The translations under genes and the position numbers were made by a program. A stretch of 64,000 bases of DNA, from positions 28,582 through 92,581 of the forward strand of contig JAPLDA010000010.1 in NCBI GenBank assembly GCA_026391945.1. The letters are read 5' to 3'. The notes under the pieces were generated by a model. That model was not told the origin of the DNA, made no database searches, and was given only the letters and a program-made list of their open reading frames with translations. Source of the DNA: Bacteroidota bacterium (GTDB taxonomy: Bacteria > Bacteroidota > Bacteroidia > AKYH767-A > 2013-40CM-41-45). Numbering within the stretch: the stretch's first letter is position 1; the number at the start of each line of letters is the position of its first letter. Positions 44,938-54,406 of this stretch are shown here, piece after piece.

Positions 44938-47233
44938 GATAGCGAAAGGGATATTGGTGACATTTTTTTTTCCTGTGATTTTTTTTTCACAGGCGCAAAC
45001 GGCAACCTCCGTCAGCAATCTTTTTCCGTTGATTCCCAAGCCGGTTTCATTCAAAGCTTCGGAAGGAAAATTTCCGCTTTCTAATAAAACCATTATTGTT
45101 GCAGATAGCTCATCTATACCGGATGTTGAAATTTTCAATTTACAGCTTGAGAAAATCTATGGCTTTTCACTCCCGGTTTTTCTTCCCGGTCAACATGTTC
45201 ACGAAGATGGTGTCATCAGTGTTTCCCGGCAAACAAAGCAACTGATTCCTAAGGATGGATATGAATTGTCCGTTCATCAGAAATTAATTTCATTGAATGG
45301 AAAAGATGCCGGAGTTTTTTATGGTTTCCAGACCTTGCTTCAACTCATCATTCCCGGAATGGAAAAAACAGATTCAATTCCCTGTTGCGAAGTAAAAGAC
45401 TCACCACGGTTTCCATGGCGGGGAATGCACCTCGATGTGTGCCGGCATTTTTTTTCGAAAGAGTTTATAAAAAAATACATCGACCTCATCGCCTTGTATA
45501 AAATGAATACGTTTCACTGGCATCTCACCGATGACCAGGGCTGGAGAATCGAAATAAAAAAATATCCGAAACTTATTGAGACAGGATCATGGCGCAATGG
45601 TTCCATGGTGGGCGCCTACAGCAACGGGCAGTTCGACAGCATCCGCTATGGCGGATATTATTCTCAGGATGATATCCGGGAAGTGGTTGCGTATGCAATG
45701 CAACGACATGTCACGATCGTTCCGGAAATAGAAATGCCCGGCCATTCACTTGCCGCTCTTGCTTCTTACCCGGAGTTGTCATGCACCGGCGGGCCGTTTG
45801 AAGTGGCGAAGGCATGGGGCGTGTTTGATGATGTGTATTGCCCGAAGGAAGAAACATTCCAGTTTGTTGAAAATGTATTGAGCGAAGTGTGTGACCTGTT
45901 TCCCGGGAAATACATTCATGTCGGTGGTGATGAATGTGCAAAGGTTCGCTGGAAAAATTGTGAACATTGCCAAAAGCTGATGAAAGAAAAAAAATTGAAA
46001 GATGAAAACCAGTTGCAGAGTTATTTCATTCGTCGTCTTGAAAGATATCTTCACTCCAAAGGAAAACAACTGATCGGCTGGGATGAAATCCTCGAAGGCG
46101 GACTCGCTCCCGGCGTCACCGTGATGAGTTGGAGAGGAACGGAAGGCGGCATCATAGCGGCGAAACAACATCATGATGTCGTGATGACTCCCGGGTCGCA
46201 TTGCTACTTCGATTATTACCAGGGCAGCCCCGATTACGAACCGCTCGGCATCGGTGGTTACACAACCGTTGAAAAGGTATATTCCTATGAACCTGTTCCG
46301 GCAGAGCTGTCTTCTGAAAATAAAAAATACATCCTCGGTGCGCAGGGAAATGTGTGGACGGAATATATACAGACGCCCTCCCAGGTTGAATACATGGCTC
46401 TGCCCCGCATGTGCGCACTGGCGGAAGTGTTGTGGTCACCAAAGGAAATGAAAAAATATTCTGAATTTCAGAACCGTCTCATCCGCCATTTTTCATTGCT
46501 GGATAAACTGAATGTGAACTATGCAAAAACAATTTATGAATTGAAAACATCTGTCAAACCATTGGAAAATGGTAACGGTATTTCATTCGGGTTGACATCA
46601 CCATTTACTTCCGGGAATATATTTTATACCATGGATGGAAGCGATCCGGCGGCGGAATCAGTTTTATATACTCAACCGGTTTCCATTGTAAAAAGTTGTA
46701 AAGTGAAAGCCGCTTACTTTGAAGATGGGCAACGAAAAGGAAATACTCTTTCACAGGAATTTTTTGTGAGTAAATCCACAGGGAAAAAGATCAAGCTGAA
46801 TATTCCTCCTCATGAAAATTATTTCTGTAATGGTCCGCAATCACTTGTGGATGGCATCAAAGGCGATCTTCACAAACACGGACAAAACTGGCTCGGCTGG
46901 TGGGGAAAGGATATGGTCGCTGAAATTGATCTTGGTAAAAAGGAAACATTTTCAAAGATCTCCCTGGATGTTTATGACGGAGAAGCCAGTTGGATTTATT
47001 TGCCTGTGAGTATTGAAATTTTGATTTCAGATGATGGTGACCAGTTTTCATCCATTAAAAAATTATCGTCAGAAGAAATTAAAAAATTTAACGGAGCGAT
47101 TGAAATTCAAACAGGGAATCAATCAGCAAGATTTGTGAAGGTAATTGCAAAAAATGCGGGAAAGATTCCCGATGGAAAACAAGGATCAGGAAACGACGCA
47201 TGGTTATTCGTGGATGAGATTTCCGTTGAATAA
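44933..47233 (+). CDS. Beta-N-acetylhexosaminidase, GH20
   Basis: 766 residues, exported (signal peptide to about AQTATS). An N-terminal GH20b domain (IPKPVSFKASEGKFPL) is followed by the catalytic barrel with FHWHLTDDQGWRIEIKKYP and the catalytic Asp-Glu pair in HVGGDECAK. C-terminal to this are a CHB_HEX_C-like domain (IFYTMDGSDPAAESVLYTQPV) and a discoidin/CBM32-like domain (FSKISLDVYDGEASWIYLPVSIEILISDDG). It removes terminal beta-GlcNAc or GalNAc, here probably the antenna GlcNAc of N-glycans. It starts 13 bp after the kinase stop. Confidence 0.94.
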   Translation: MKIAKGILVTFFFPVIFFSQAQTATSVSNLFPLIPKPVSFKASEGKFPLSNKTIIVADSSSIPDVEIFNLQLEKIYGFSLPVFLPGQHVHEDGVISVSRQTKQLIPKDGYELSVHQKLISLNGKDAGVFYGFQTLLQLIIPGMEKTDSIPCCEVKDSPRFPWRGMHLDVCRHFFSKEFIKKYIDLIALYKMNTFHWHLTDDQGWRIEIKKYPKLIETGSWRNGSMVGAYSNGQFDSIRYGGYYSQDDIREVVAYAMQRHVTIVPEIEMPGHSLAALASYPELSCTGGPFEVAKAWGVFDDVYCPKEETFQFVENVLSEVCDLFPGKYIHVGGDECAKVRWKNCEHCQKLMKEKKLKDENQLQSYFIRRLERYLHSKGKQLIGWDEILEGGLAPGVTVMSWRGTEGGIIAAKQHHDVVMTPGSHCYFDYYQGSPDYEPLGIGGYTTVEKVYSYEPVPAELSSENKKYILGAQGNVWTEYIQTPSQVEYMALPRMCALAEVLWSPKEMKKYSEFQNRLIRHFSLLDKLNVNYAKTIYELKTSVKPLENGNGISFGLTSPFTSGNIFYTMDGSDPAAESVLYTQPVSIVKSCKVKAAYFEDGQRKGNTLSQEFFVSKSTGKKIKLNIPPHENYFCNGPQSLVDGIKGDLHKHGQNWLGWWGKDMVAEIDLGKKETFSKISLDVYDGEASWIYLPVSIEILISDDGDQFSSIKKLSSEEIKKFNGAIEIQTGNQSARFVKVIAKNAGKIPDGKQGSGNDAWLFVDEISVE

Positions 47234-47237
47234 CCAG

Positions 47238-47301
47238 CCCATGGCTTCAGCCGTGGGATAAAAAACGATTTCTAATCGTGGGATAAATCGATTTCCAATC
47301 G
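47238..47301. repeat. Three small tandem hairpins with GTGGGATAAA spacers
   Basis: CCCATGGC-TTCA-GCCGTGGG, then CGATT-TCT-AATCG and CGATT-TCC-AATCG, each hairpin followed by GTGGGATAAA or GTAAAAAA. The last two form a 25/23-bp imperfect direct repeat (47253-47277, 47278-47300). The first hairpin begins 4 bases after the GH20 stop. Confidence 0.8.
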
Positions 47302-47337
47302 TAAAAAAAAAGATTTCAATGATTTAACAATATTATC

Positions 47338-48318
47338 ATGACAACAAGAAGAAGTTTCATCAAATGGTCGGCGTTGAGCGCAGCCATGGTATCGGTACGT
47401 AATTCTTCCGCAAAAAAATTTTCTATTCCATCTTCGGTAACAAAACCAATCGTGATCTCTACCTGGAAACACGGACAGGATGCCAATGTGGACGCCTGGA
47501 AAATCCTCTCTGCTGGAGGACGTGCATTGGATGCCGTCGAAAAAGGAGTGATGGTTACAGAAGCCGATCTCAGAAACTTAAGTGTCGGTCTTGGCGGTCT
47601 GCCCGACCGTGACGGCCATGTAACGCTCGACGCCTGCATCATGGATGAATGGGCGAACTGCGGCTCCGTTGCTTTTCTGGAACACATCAAACATCCCATC
47701 TCCATAGCGCGGTTGGTGATGGAAAAAACTCCTCACGTGATGCTCGTCGGCGAAGGCGCGCTGAAGTTTGCGTTGGATCATGGTTTCAGCAAAGAAAAAT
47801 TCGACCGTACACCGGAATCAGACAAAGCGTGGAAAGAATGGCTGAAGAAAGCGGAGTACAAACCCATCGTCAATTTTGAAAATCACGATACGATTGGAAT
47901 GGTGGCCATGGATGTGAATGGAAATCTTTCAGGAGCCTGCACCACCAGCGGCATGGCGTACAAACTGCACGGACGAGTGGGCGATTCGCCGATCATCGGC
48001 GCGGGATTGTATGTGGACAATGAAGTTGGTGCGGCAACAGCTACGGGAACGGGCGAAGAAGTGATTCGTATTTGCGGAACACATCTCGTAGTGGAATTGA
48101 TGCGCCAGGGAAAATCTCCGGAAAATGCCTGTCGTGAGGCCGTGGAACGTATTGTAAAAAAACAACCGGAGAAATCGAAGAATCTCCAGGTAGGTTTTCT
48201 TGCACTCAATAAGAACGGTGAGTACGGAGCGTATTGCCTGCAGACCGGTTTTAACTATGCCGTTTATTCCAACGAAATAAAAAATGAAATGATCGACGGA
48301 AAAAGTTTTTACAAATAA
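47338..48318 (+). CDS. N4-(beta-N-acetylglucosaminyl)-L-asparaginase (glycosylasparaginase)
   Basis: 326 residues, Ntn hydrolase that cuts the GlcNAc-Asn bond left when an N-glycan has been trimmed. Tat-like signal TTRRSFIKWSALSAA suggests export to the periplasm in folded form. STWKHGQDANVDAWKILSAGG and LDACIMDE are family features, and self-cleavage should occur before the threonine of HDTIGMVAMD, making it the nucleophile. GVGDSPIIGAGLYVDN-type text (RVGDSPIIGAGLYVD) lines the active site. It sits between GH20 and cutC in the glycan locus. Confidence 0.94.
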   Translation: MTTRRSFIKWSALSAAMVSVRNSSAKKFSIPSSVTKPIVISTWKHGQDANVDAWKILSAGGRALDAVEKGVMVTEADLRNLSVGLGGLPDRDGHVTLDACIMDEWANCGSVAFLEHIKHPISIARLVMEKTPHVMLVGEGALKFALDHGFSKEKFDRTPESDKAWKEWLKKAEYKPIVNFENHDTIGMVAMDVNGNLSGACTTSGMAYKLHGRVGDSPIIGAGLYVDNEVGAATATGTGEEVIRICGTHLVVELMRQGKSPENACREAVERIVKKQPEKSKNLQVGFLALNKNGEYGAYCLQTGFNYAVYSNEIKNEMIDGKSFYK

Positions 48319-48351
48319 TAGTTAACGTAATACAGGTTTCATTTCATCAAC

Positions 48352-49029
48352 ATGGCCGGAATCAAAATTGAAATTGCCTGCTTCAATCTTCAGTCAGCAC
48401 TGATCGCTGAGCATGCCGGTGCTGATCGTATTGAGCTTTGTGAAAATTATGAAGCCGGTGGAATCACGCCTTCTTACCAGGTTATTGAAGAAGCAAAAAA
48501 AAATATTTCTGTTCCCGTTTTTGTCATGATCAGGCCAAGGGCGGGAAATTTCATTTATTCTGATGACGAGTTTGAGCAGGTGGGAAAGGATATTCAATTC
48601 TGTAAAAAGCTTGGAATGGATGGCGTTGTTTTAGGATTGCTGAACCCCGATGGAAGCATTGATACCTCACGTACAAAAAAGCTGGTTGAACTGGCTGCAC
48701 CGATGCCGGTTACTTTTCATCGTGCATTTGATGTTTCAGATCATCCGTTCGATGCAATGGAAGATCTCATCACCTGTGGATGCAAACGGATACTTACTTC
48801 CGGTCACAGTGAGACCGCCATCGGTGGAAAAGAATTAATTACGCAACTCATCAGACAAGCAAATGGGAAAATCATCATTCTTCCAGGTGGCGGAGTGCGA
48901 TCAGGAAATATTCCTGAGTTATTAAAGACAGGAGCAAGGGAGTTTCATTCATCGGCCATCAACAAAGAAACATGGCTGGCTGATGAATTGGAAATAAGAA
49001 AAATCAAGCGGGAATTGGCTGGAAGATGA
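48352..49029 (+). CDS. cutC: CutC family protein
   Basis: 225 residues, TIM-barrel family called copper homeostasis protein CutC. IKIEIACFNLQSALIAEHAGADRIELCENYEAGGITPSY is the family N-terminus, followed by VFVMIRPRAGNFIYSD, VTFHRAFDVSD and LPGGGVRSGNI. No signal peptide, so cytoplasmic. Evidence for a copper role is weak in general, and here the gene lies 33 bp behind the glycosylasparaginase inside a glycan-degradation locus. A part in handling a released sugar or its product is possible but not shown. Confidence 0.92.
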   Translation: MAGIKIEIACFNLQSALIAEHAGADRIELCENYEAGGITPSYQVIEEAKKNISVPVFVMIRPRAGNFIYSDDEFEQVGKDIQFCKKLGMDGVVLGLLNPDGSIDTSRTKKLVELAAPMPVTFHRAFDVSDHPFDAMEDLITCGCKRILTSGHSETAIGGKELITQLIRQANGKIIILPGGGVRSGNIPELLKTGAREFHSSAINKETWLADELEIRKIKRELAGR

Positions 49030-49041
49030 ACCTGCAGTAGC

Positions 49042-49049
49042 TATCTTTG
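49042..49049 (+). promoter_or_regulatory. Candidate internal -7 element before the first fucosidase
   Basis: TATCTTTG is an exact TAnnTTTG match 24 bases before the GH29 ATG. The nearest TTG (49015-49017) is 24 bases upstream, a little far. The fucosidase-mannosidase half of the locus may have its own start point. Confidence 0.38.
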
Positions 49050-49072
49050 CGATGATTAATTTATATTGATCT

Positions 49073-50374
49073 ATGAAACGAATCATCCTCCTGTTTTTCT
49101 TTTTTGTTTCCATCCGTGTTTTTTCACAGGAAAATAAAATGCAATGGTTCGCCGATGCCAAACTCGGCATCTTCATTCATTGGGGAATTTATTCGGTGAA
49201 TGGCATTGATGAAAGCTGGTCGTTCTACAATAAAAAAATTTCTCATGCTGATTACATGAAGCAACTCAGCGGCTTCACGGCTTCTGAATATAAACCTCAT
49301 GCATGGGTTGAACTGATAAAAAGGAGCGGAGCACGGTACGCCGTCATTACCGCAAAGCATCATGACGGTGTCGCTTTGTGGAATACGCAGATGAATGAAC
49401 TGAGTGTGCCGAAAAAAACTCCTGCTGCAAGCGATGTGTTGAGTCCGTTTGTACATGCGCTGAGGGAATATGATATTAAAGTCGGAACTTATTTTTCGCT
49501 GATCGACTGGTCATATTCTGATTACACCGGGTTCCTGAAAGATTCATCACGGTATGATTCGAAAAAAGATCCGGAAAGATGGAAACGCTTTACCGGTTTC
49601 TGCATGGGACAAATCAGCGAGATCAGTTTGCAGTTTAATCCTGATTTATTCTGGTTCGACGGCGACTGGGAACACAGTGCAGAAGAATGGCTCGCTCCTG
49701 AAATCCGGAAAATGATTTTGGATCATAACCCGGAAACCATCATCAATGGCCGGTTACAAGGCTACGGAGATTATGATACACCTGAGCAGAATTTCCCTGT
49801 GACAAAGCCGAATTTAAAGTATTGGGAACTCTGCATGACCATTAACGATAACTGGGGCTACCAGCAGCGTGATACGAATTACAAAACGCCGTATGAAATC
49901 ATTTCCATTTTTGCCGATGCTATTTCCATGGGAGGAAACCTGTTGCTCGACATTGGCCCGAAAGCCGATGGTTCGATTCCGAAGGAACAGGAATACATGC
50001 TCACCGAACTTGGCCAATGGACAGGCAAACACAGTGAAGCTATTTTCAATACGATTGCAGGTTTACCGCACGGGCATTTTTACGGGCCAACGACTTTATC
50101 AAAAGATTCTCTCATACTTTATTTATTTCTACCCGCAAAAACATCGGGTGATGTGGTCATCAAAGGACTCGATACAAAAATTAAACGTGTTTCTGTTGTT
50201 GGCAGCAATGAACAACTGCCTGTAAAAATTGTCGGAAAAATATCGTGGAGCAAGGTTCCGGGATTGGTGTACATTCATGTTCCGGAGCCATCAACGGATC
50301 GGTACATGACTGTTTTAAAAGTTGATCTTGAAAACCCGGTCAGGTTGTATAGTGGAAAGGGTGGATTCAATTAA
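49073..50374 (+). CDS. Alpha-L-fucosidase, GH29 (first copy)
   Basis: 433 residues with signal peptide (MKRIILLFFFFVSIRVFSQ). MQWFADAKLGIFIHWGIYSVNG is the GH29 N-terminus, ITAKHHDGVALW follows, and LFWFDGDWEHS carries the nucleophile aspartate. GNLLLDIGPKADGSIP closes the barrel, after which there is a short beta domain. It removes alpha-linked fucose in the periplasm or outside. A second GH29 with clearly different sequence follows after 36 bp, so the two may prefer different linkages, such as core against antenna fucose. Confidence 0.93.
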   Translation: MKRIILLFFFFVSIRVFSQENKMQWFADAKLGIFIHWGIYSVNGIDESWSFYNKKISHADYMKQLSGFTASEYKPHAWVELIKRSGARYAVITAKHHDGVALWNTQMNELSVPKKTPAASDVLSPFVHALREYDIKVGTYFSLIDWSYSDYTGFLKDSSRYDSKKDPERWKRFTGFCMGQISEISLQFNPDLFWFDGDWEHSAEEWLAPEIRKMILDHNPETIINGRLQGYGDYDTPEQNFPVTKPNLKYWELCMTINDNWGYQQRDTNYKTPYEIISIFADAISMGGNLLLDIGPKADGSIPKEQEYMLTELGQWTGKHSEAIFNTIAGLPHGHFYGPTTLSKDSLILYLFLPAKTSGDVVIKGLDTKIKRVSVVGSNEQLPVKIVGKISWSKVPGLVYIHVPEPSTDRYMTVLKVDLENPVRLYSGKGGFN

Positions 50375-50410
50375 TTTTTGTTTTCAAAATAAAATAAAAA
50401 AATATCCGGC

Positions 50411-51823
50411 ATGAAATTTTTTCAGAAAACCTCCATCTTCATTTCCTTTTTTTCTTTACTCACCGCTGTAGTTAACGGGCAGGAAAAATATTATCCACCT
50501 TCTGATTCACTGGTCATCAAAAGACTTGCATGGTGGAGCAACATTAAATTTGGTTTGCTGATGCATTGGGGAACTTATAGCCAGTTGGGAATTGTGGAAA
50601 GCTGGAGTCTTTGCCCGGAGGATGAAAACTGGACACAACGCAAAGGTCCGTATTCAGAAAATTATTTTGATTACAAAAGGAATTATGAAAATCTGAAAAC
50701 CACGTTCAATCCTGTTAAATTCAATCCGGAGAAATGGGCGAAGGCAGCGAAGGATGCGGGAATGAAGTACGTCGTATTCACTACGAAACATCACGACGGG
50801 TTTTGTATGTTCGACACAAAGGAAACGGATTATAAAATCACCGATAAAAATTGTCCGTTCAGTAAGAATGAAAAATCAAATGTGACGAAAGAAGTGTTCA
50901 GTGCTTTCAGGAAAGAAGGTCTTGGCGTGGGAGCTTATTTTTCAAAACCCGATTGGCACAGCGATGATTACTGGTGGAAGTATTTTCCGCCGATGAACCG
51001 TAACGTGAACTATGACACGAAGAAATACCCGGAGCGATGGAAGAAGTTTGAAGAGTTTACCTTCAACCAGATGAAAGAGTTGATGACCGATTATGGAAAG
51101 GTGGACATCCTCTGGCTCGATGGCGGCTGGGTTCGTCCCGATTCCACCGGCAAAGAAGGTTTGTGGACGCAGCAACTCAACATGCATCGCATCGGGGAAA
51201 TGGCACGATCACTTCAGCCCGGTATCATCATGGTGGATCGCGCGGTCGAAGGATATTACCAAAACTACCTCACGCCGGAACAGCAGGTGCCGGAAAAACC
51301 GCTTGCTTACCCGTGGGAAACCTGCATGACGATGGCCACTTCGTGGAGTTATGTTCCCAATGATGTTTACAAACCGGCCAATAAACTGATTCATCTGCTT
51401 GCTAAGGTCGTTTCCCGCGGAGGAAATTTTCTGCTGAACATCGGCCCCGGTCCGGATGGTGACTGGGATGCTGTCGCTTATTCACGTTTGAAGGAAATCG
51501 GTGACTGGATGAAAGTGAATGATGAAGCCATCTATGAAACGCAACCTGTTCCACCATATGAATCCGGTAAAATTGTTTTTACGTCAAAGAAGGATGGAAC
51601 TGTTTATATGATTTATCTTGCAGAAGAAAATGAAACCATTCTTCCCGGTGAAATTTCATTCAGCGGAATTGCTCCGCGGGCAAATACCGTCGTGAAATTG
51701 CTGGGAACCAATTTGAATTTCAGGTGGAAGGAAGAAAACGGGATCGTCAAAATTAAAATACACGAAAAGTTAAGAACACAAATTCCCTGCAGGCATGCCT
51801 GGGTGTTTACATTCAAAAAATAA
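50411..51823 (+). CDS. Alpha-L-fucosidase, GH29 (second copy)
   Basis: 470 residues with signal peptide (FISFFSLLTAVVNGQ). LAWWSNIKFGLLMHWGTYSQLG, VFTTKHHDGFCMFDTKETDYK, the nucleophile aspartate in VDILWLDGGWV, and GGNFLLNIGPGPDGDW define GH29. The loop contents differ from the upstream GH29: a longer insert with PPMNRNVNYDT and a YLTPEQQVPEKP segment. That points to another acceptor specificity. Its stop overlaps the start of the GH2 gene (TAATGA). Confidence 0.93.
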   Translation: MKFFQKTSIFISFFSLLTAVVNGQEKYYPPSDSLVIKRLAWWSNIKFGLLMHWGTYSQLGIVESWSLCPEDENWTQRKGPYSENYFDYKRNYENLKTTFNPVKFNPEKWAKAAKDAGMKYVVFTTKHHDGFCMFDTKETDYKITDKNCPFSKNEKSNVTKEVFSAFRKEGLGVGAYFSKPDWHSDDYWWKYFPPMNRNVNYDTKKYPERWKKFEEFTFNQMKELMTDYGKVDILWLDGGWVRPDSTGKEGLWTQQLNMHRIGEMARSLQPGIIMVDRAVEGYYQNYLTPEQQVPEKPLAYPWETCMTMATSWSYVPNDVYKPANKLIHLLAKVVSRGGNFLLNIGPGPDGDWDAVAYSRLKEIGDWMKVNDEAIYETQPVPPYESGKIVFTSKKDGTVYMIYLAEENETILPGEISFSGIAPRANTVVKLLGTNLNFRWKEENGIVKIKIHEKLRTQIPCRHAWVFTFKK

Positions 51824-54405
51824 TGATGAGAAAAAAAATCAGTTCAATGCGAATTCATTTCATGATGACAGGCAGGAAGTTCATTTTCTTTTGCATACTG
51901 TTGTTTATTTCTTCTGCCGCCTTTTCCCAGGCACAGACGAAATATCTTTCCGGTGAAAATAATTCTGCCTGGCAATGCCGGAAACAGGGAGATGAAAAAT
52001 GGCGGCCTGCCAATGTTCCCGGGACCGTTCATACGGATTTGCTGAGTAATCATCTCATCGATGATCCGTTTTATTCAGATCATGAAAAAAAACTGCAATG
52101 GATTGACACCTGCAACTGGGAATACGCGACCTCGTTTGATTGCGACTCCGCTTTGTTTAACAGCAGTCATGTTGAACTTCAGTTTGACGGACTGGATACC
52201 TACGCGAAAGTATTTCTGAACGATGTCCTCATTCTCACGGCTGACAACATGTTCCGTTCATGGAATGTGAATTGCAAAAGTTTGCTGAAGGAAAATAACA
52301 ATCGCCTCGTCATACAGTTTGAATCTGCTGTAAGAAAAGGAAAAACCCTTGCGAAGAATTTACCTTACACATTGCCCGGCGATGAAAAAGTATTTACCCG
52401 CAAAGCGGCTTACCAGTATGGCTGGGATTGGGGTCCGCGCTTTGTGACCTGTGGAATCTGGCGGCCGGTAAAAATTGTTTCGTGGGATTTTTTCAGGATC
52501 AATGATATTCATATTATTCAGGATGAACTGGCAGACACCGCTGCCAGTCTCGTGGCGGAAGTGAATGTGAGCGCCGATGAAGCCACCACGGTTTATTTTA
52601 AAATGGTTTTGGAAAATGATTCACGCGATTCCATGTACTTTGAACAACCCATTCGCAAAGGCGATAACATTCTCAACCTTCCTTTCAAAATTAGAAATCC
52701 GAAACGATGGTGGTGCAATGGATTGGGAGAACCTTTCCTGTACCACCTGTCGGTTCAGTCAACCAACGTTTTTGCAAAATCAGAGACAAAAAATTTTGAA
52801 ATCGGTTTGCGCACGTTGCAACTCGTCCAAGACGCTGATTCAATCGGGAGAAGATTTTATTTTAAACTCAACGGGATTCCTGTTTTTATGAAAGGCGCCA
52901 ATTACATTCCGGCTGATAATTTTCTTCCGCGTGTTTCTGAAAATGGGTACAAAGAAATGATACAGTCGGCTGCTGATGCCAACATGAACATGCTGAGAGT
53001 GTGGGGCGGCGGCATTTATGAGGATGATGCGTTTTATAAACTCTGTGACGAAAATGGAATACTTGTCTGGCAGGATTTCATGTTTGCCTGTTCGATGTAT
53101 CCTGGCGATTCTTTGTTCCTGGATAATGTGAAAGAAGAAGCAACGCAAAATGTAATGAGATTAAGGAATCATCCTTGTTTGGCTTTGTGGTGCGGCAACA
53201 ATGAAATGGATGAAGGATGGAAGAACTGGGGATGGCCGAAACAGTATCATTATTCTGAAAAAGATTCTGCAAAAATCCGGAATGATTACGAGAAGATATT
53301 TATGGATGTGTTGAAAGGAGTCGTGGAAACGAATGATGGCCTGCGTTCCTACTGGCCGTCATCACCATCCATCGGCTGGGGACATGATGAAAGTTTGCGT
53401 GAAGGAGATTCTCATTACTGGGGAGTTTGGTGGGGAAAGGAACCTTTTGAAATGTATCAATCAAAAGTCGGGAGGTTTATGAGTGAGTATGGTTTCCAGG
53501 GGATGCCTTCACTGGAAACATTTAAAAAATTCTGCGATGCAAAAGATTGGTCACTGACTTCTGCCGCTGTAAAAAATCACCAGAAGCATCCGACTGGTTA
53601 CGAAACCATTCAATCGTACCTGGAAAAAGATTACAGGCAACCGAAGGATTTTGAAAACTACATTTATGTGTCTCAGCTGTTGCAGGCAGAAGGAATGAAG
53701 ACTGCCATCGAAGCTCACCGTAAATCAAAACCAACTTGCATGGGTACGTTGTACTGGCAGCTCAATGACTGCTGGCCGGTTACATCCTGGAGCAGCATGG
53801 ATTATTTTGGGAATTGGAAAGCGCTTCATTATACTGTGAAGAAGGCATTCAGCAAATTCCTGGTGACTGCCGAGAAGAAAGGGGAGAACCTCGTGGTGTA
53901 TGTAAGTTCCGATCAGCCAGGAAATCTTTCAGCAAAATTCAAGCTGAAGCTCATTGACTTCAACGGGAACATTCTCTGGGGAGATTCCGGAAATATTTCC
54001 GTTGCCTATGAAAGTGCTGCGAAGATTTACATGATCCCCCTGAAAGAGATTCTGACGAATGTTCAGCCAGCGCGGGTCTTTTTAAAGATGGTTGTTGAAA
54101 AAGATAAAAATGTGCTGACGGAAAACCTGTTTTATTTTACCGGGCCGAAAAACCTGATGCTTGATAAAACAGATATTCAATATGTATTTTCTAAAACGAA
54201 AGACAACCGGCAAGCCGTCACCGTTTCATCAAAAACATTTGCGAAAAATGTGTTCATTGATTTTGGAGATGCGAACGTAAAACTGAGTGACAATTATTTT
54301 GATTTGCTTCCCGGTGAAAAGAAAACCATTACCGTTCAAAATTCCATGTCATCAGAAGAACTCGCCAGGAAAATAAAAATAAAATCCCTCATCGACAGTT
54401 ACTGA
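51823..54405 (+). CDS. Beta-mannosidase, GH2
   Basis: 860 residues. N-terminal signal peptide after a basic stretch (FIFFCILLFISSAAFSQ), a jelly-roll sugar-binding domain, an Ig-like domain, then the barrel with acid/base glutamate in LWCGNNEMDEG and nucleophile glutamate in FMSEYGFQGMPS. The NNEMDEGW form and the GWDWGPRF motif are typical of beta-mannosidases. In N-glycan breakdown this enzyme removes the core beta-mannose from chitobiose. Starts within the end of the second fucosidase gene. Confidence 0.93.
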   Translation: MMRKKISSMRIHFMMTGRKFIFFCILLFISSAAFSQAQTKYLSGENNSAWQCRKQGDEKWRPANVPGTVHTDLLSNHLIDDPFYSDHEKKLQWIDTCNWEYATSFDCDSALFNSSHVELQFDGLDTYAKVFLNDVLILTADNMFRSWNVNCKSLLKENNNRLVIQFESAVRKGKTLAKNLPYTLPGDEKVFTRKAAYQYGWDWGPRFVTCGIWRPVKIVSWDFFRINDIHIIQDELADTAASLVAEVNVSADEATTVYFKMVLENDSRDSMYFEQPIRKGDNILNLPFKIRNPKRWWCNGLGEPFLYHLSVQSTNVFAKSETKNFEIGLRTLQLVQDADSIGRRFYFKLNGIPVFMKGANYIPADNFLPRVSENGYKEMIQSAADANMNMLRVWGGGIYEDDAFYKLCDENGILVWQDFMFACSMYPGDSLFLDNVKEEATQNVMRLRNHPCLALWCGNNEMDEGWKNWGWPKQYHYSEKDSAKIRNDYEKIFMDVLKGVVETNDGLRSYWPSSPSIGWGHDESLREGDSHYWGVWWGKEPFEMYQSKVGRFMSEYGFQGMPSLETFKKFCDAKDWSLTSAAVKNHQKHPTGYETIQSYLEKDYRQPKDFENYIYVSQLLQAEGMKTAIEAHRKSKPTCMGTLYWQLNDCWPVTSWSSMDYFGNWKALHYTVKKAFSKFLVTAEKKGENLVVYVSSDQPGNLSAKFKLKLIDFNGNILWGDSGNISVAYESAAKIYMIPLKEILTNVQPARVFLKMVVEKDKNVLTENLFYFTGPKNLMLDKTDIQYVFSKTKDNRQAVTVSSKTFAKNVFIDFGDANVKLSDNYFDLLPGEKKTITVQNSMSSEELARKIKIKSLIDSY

Positions 54406-54406
54406 C

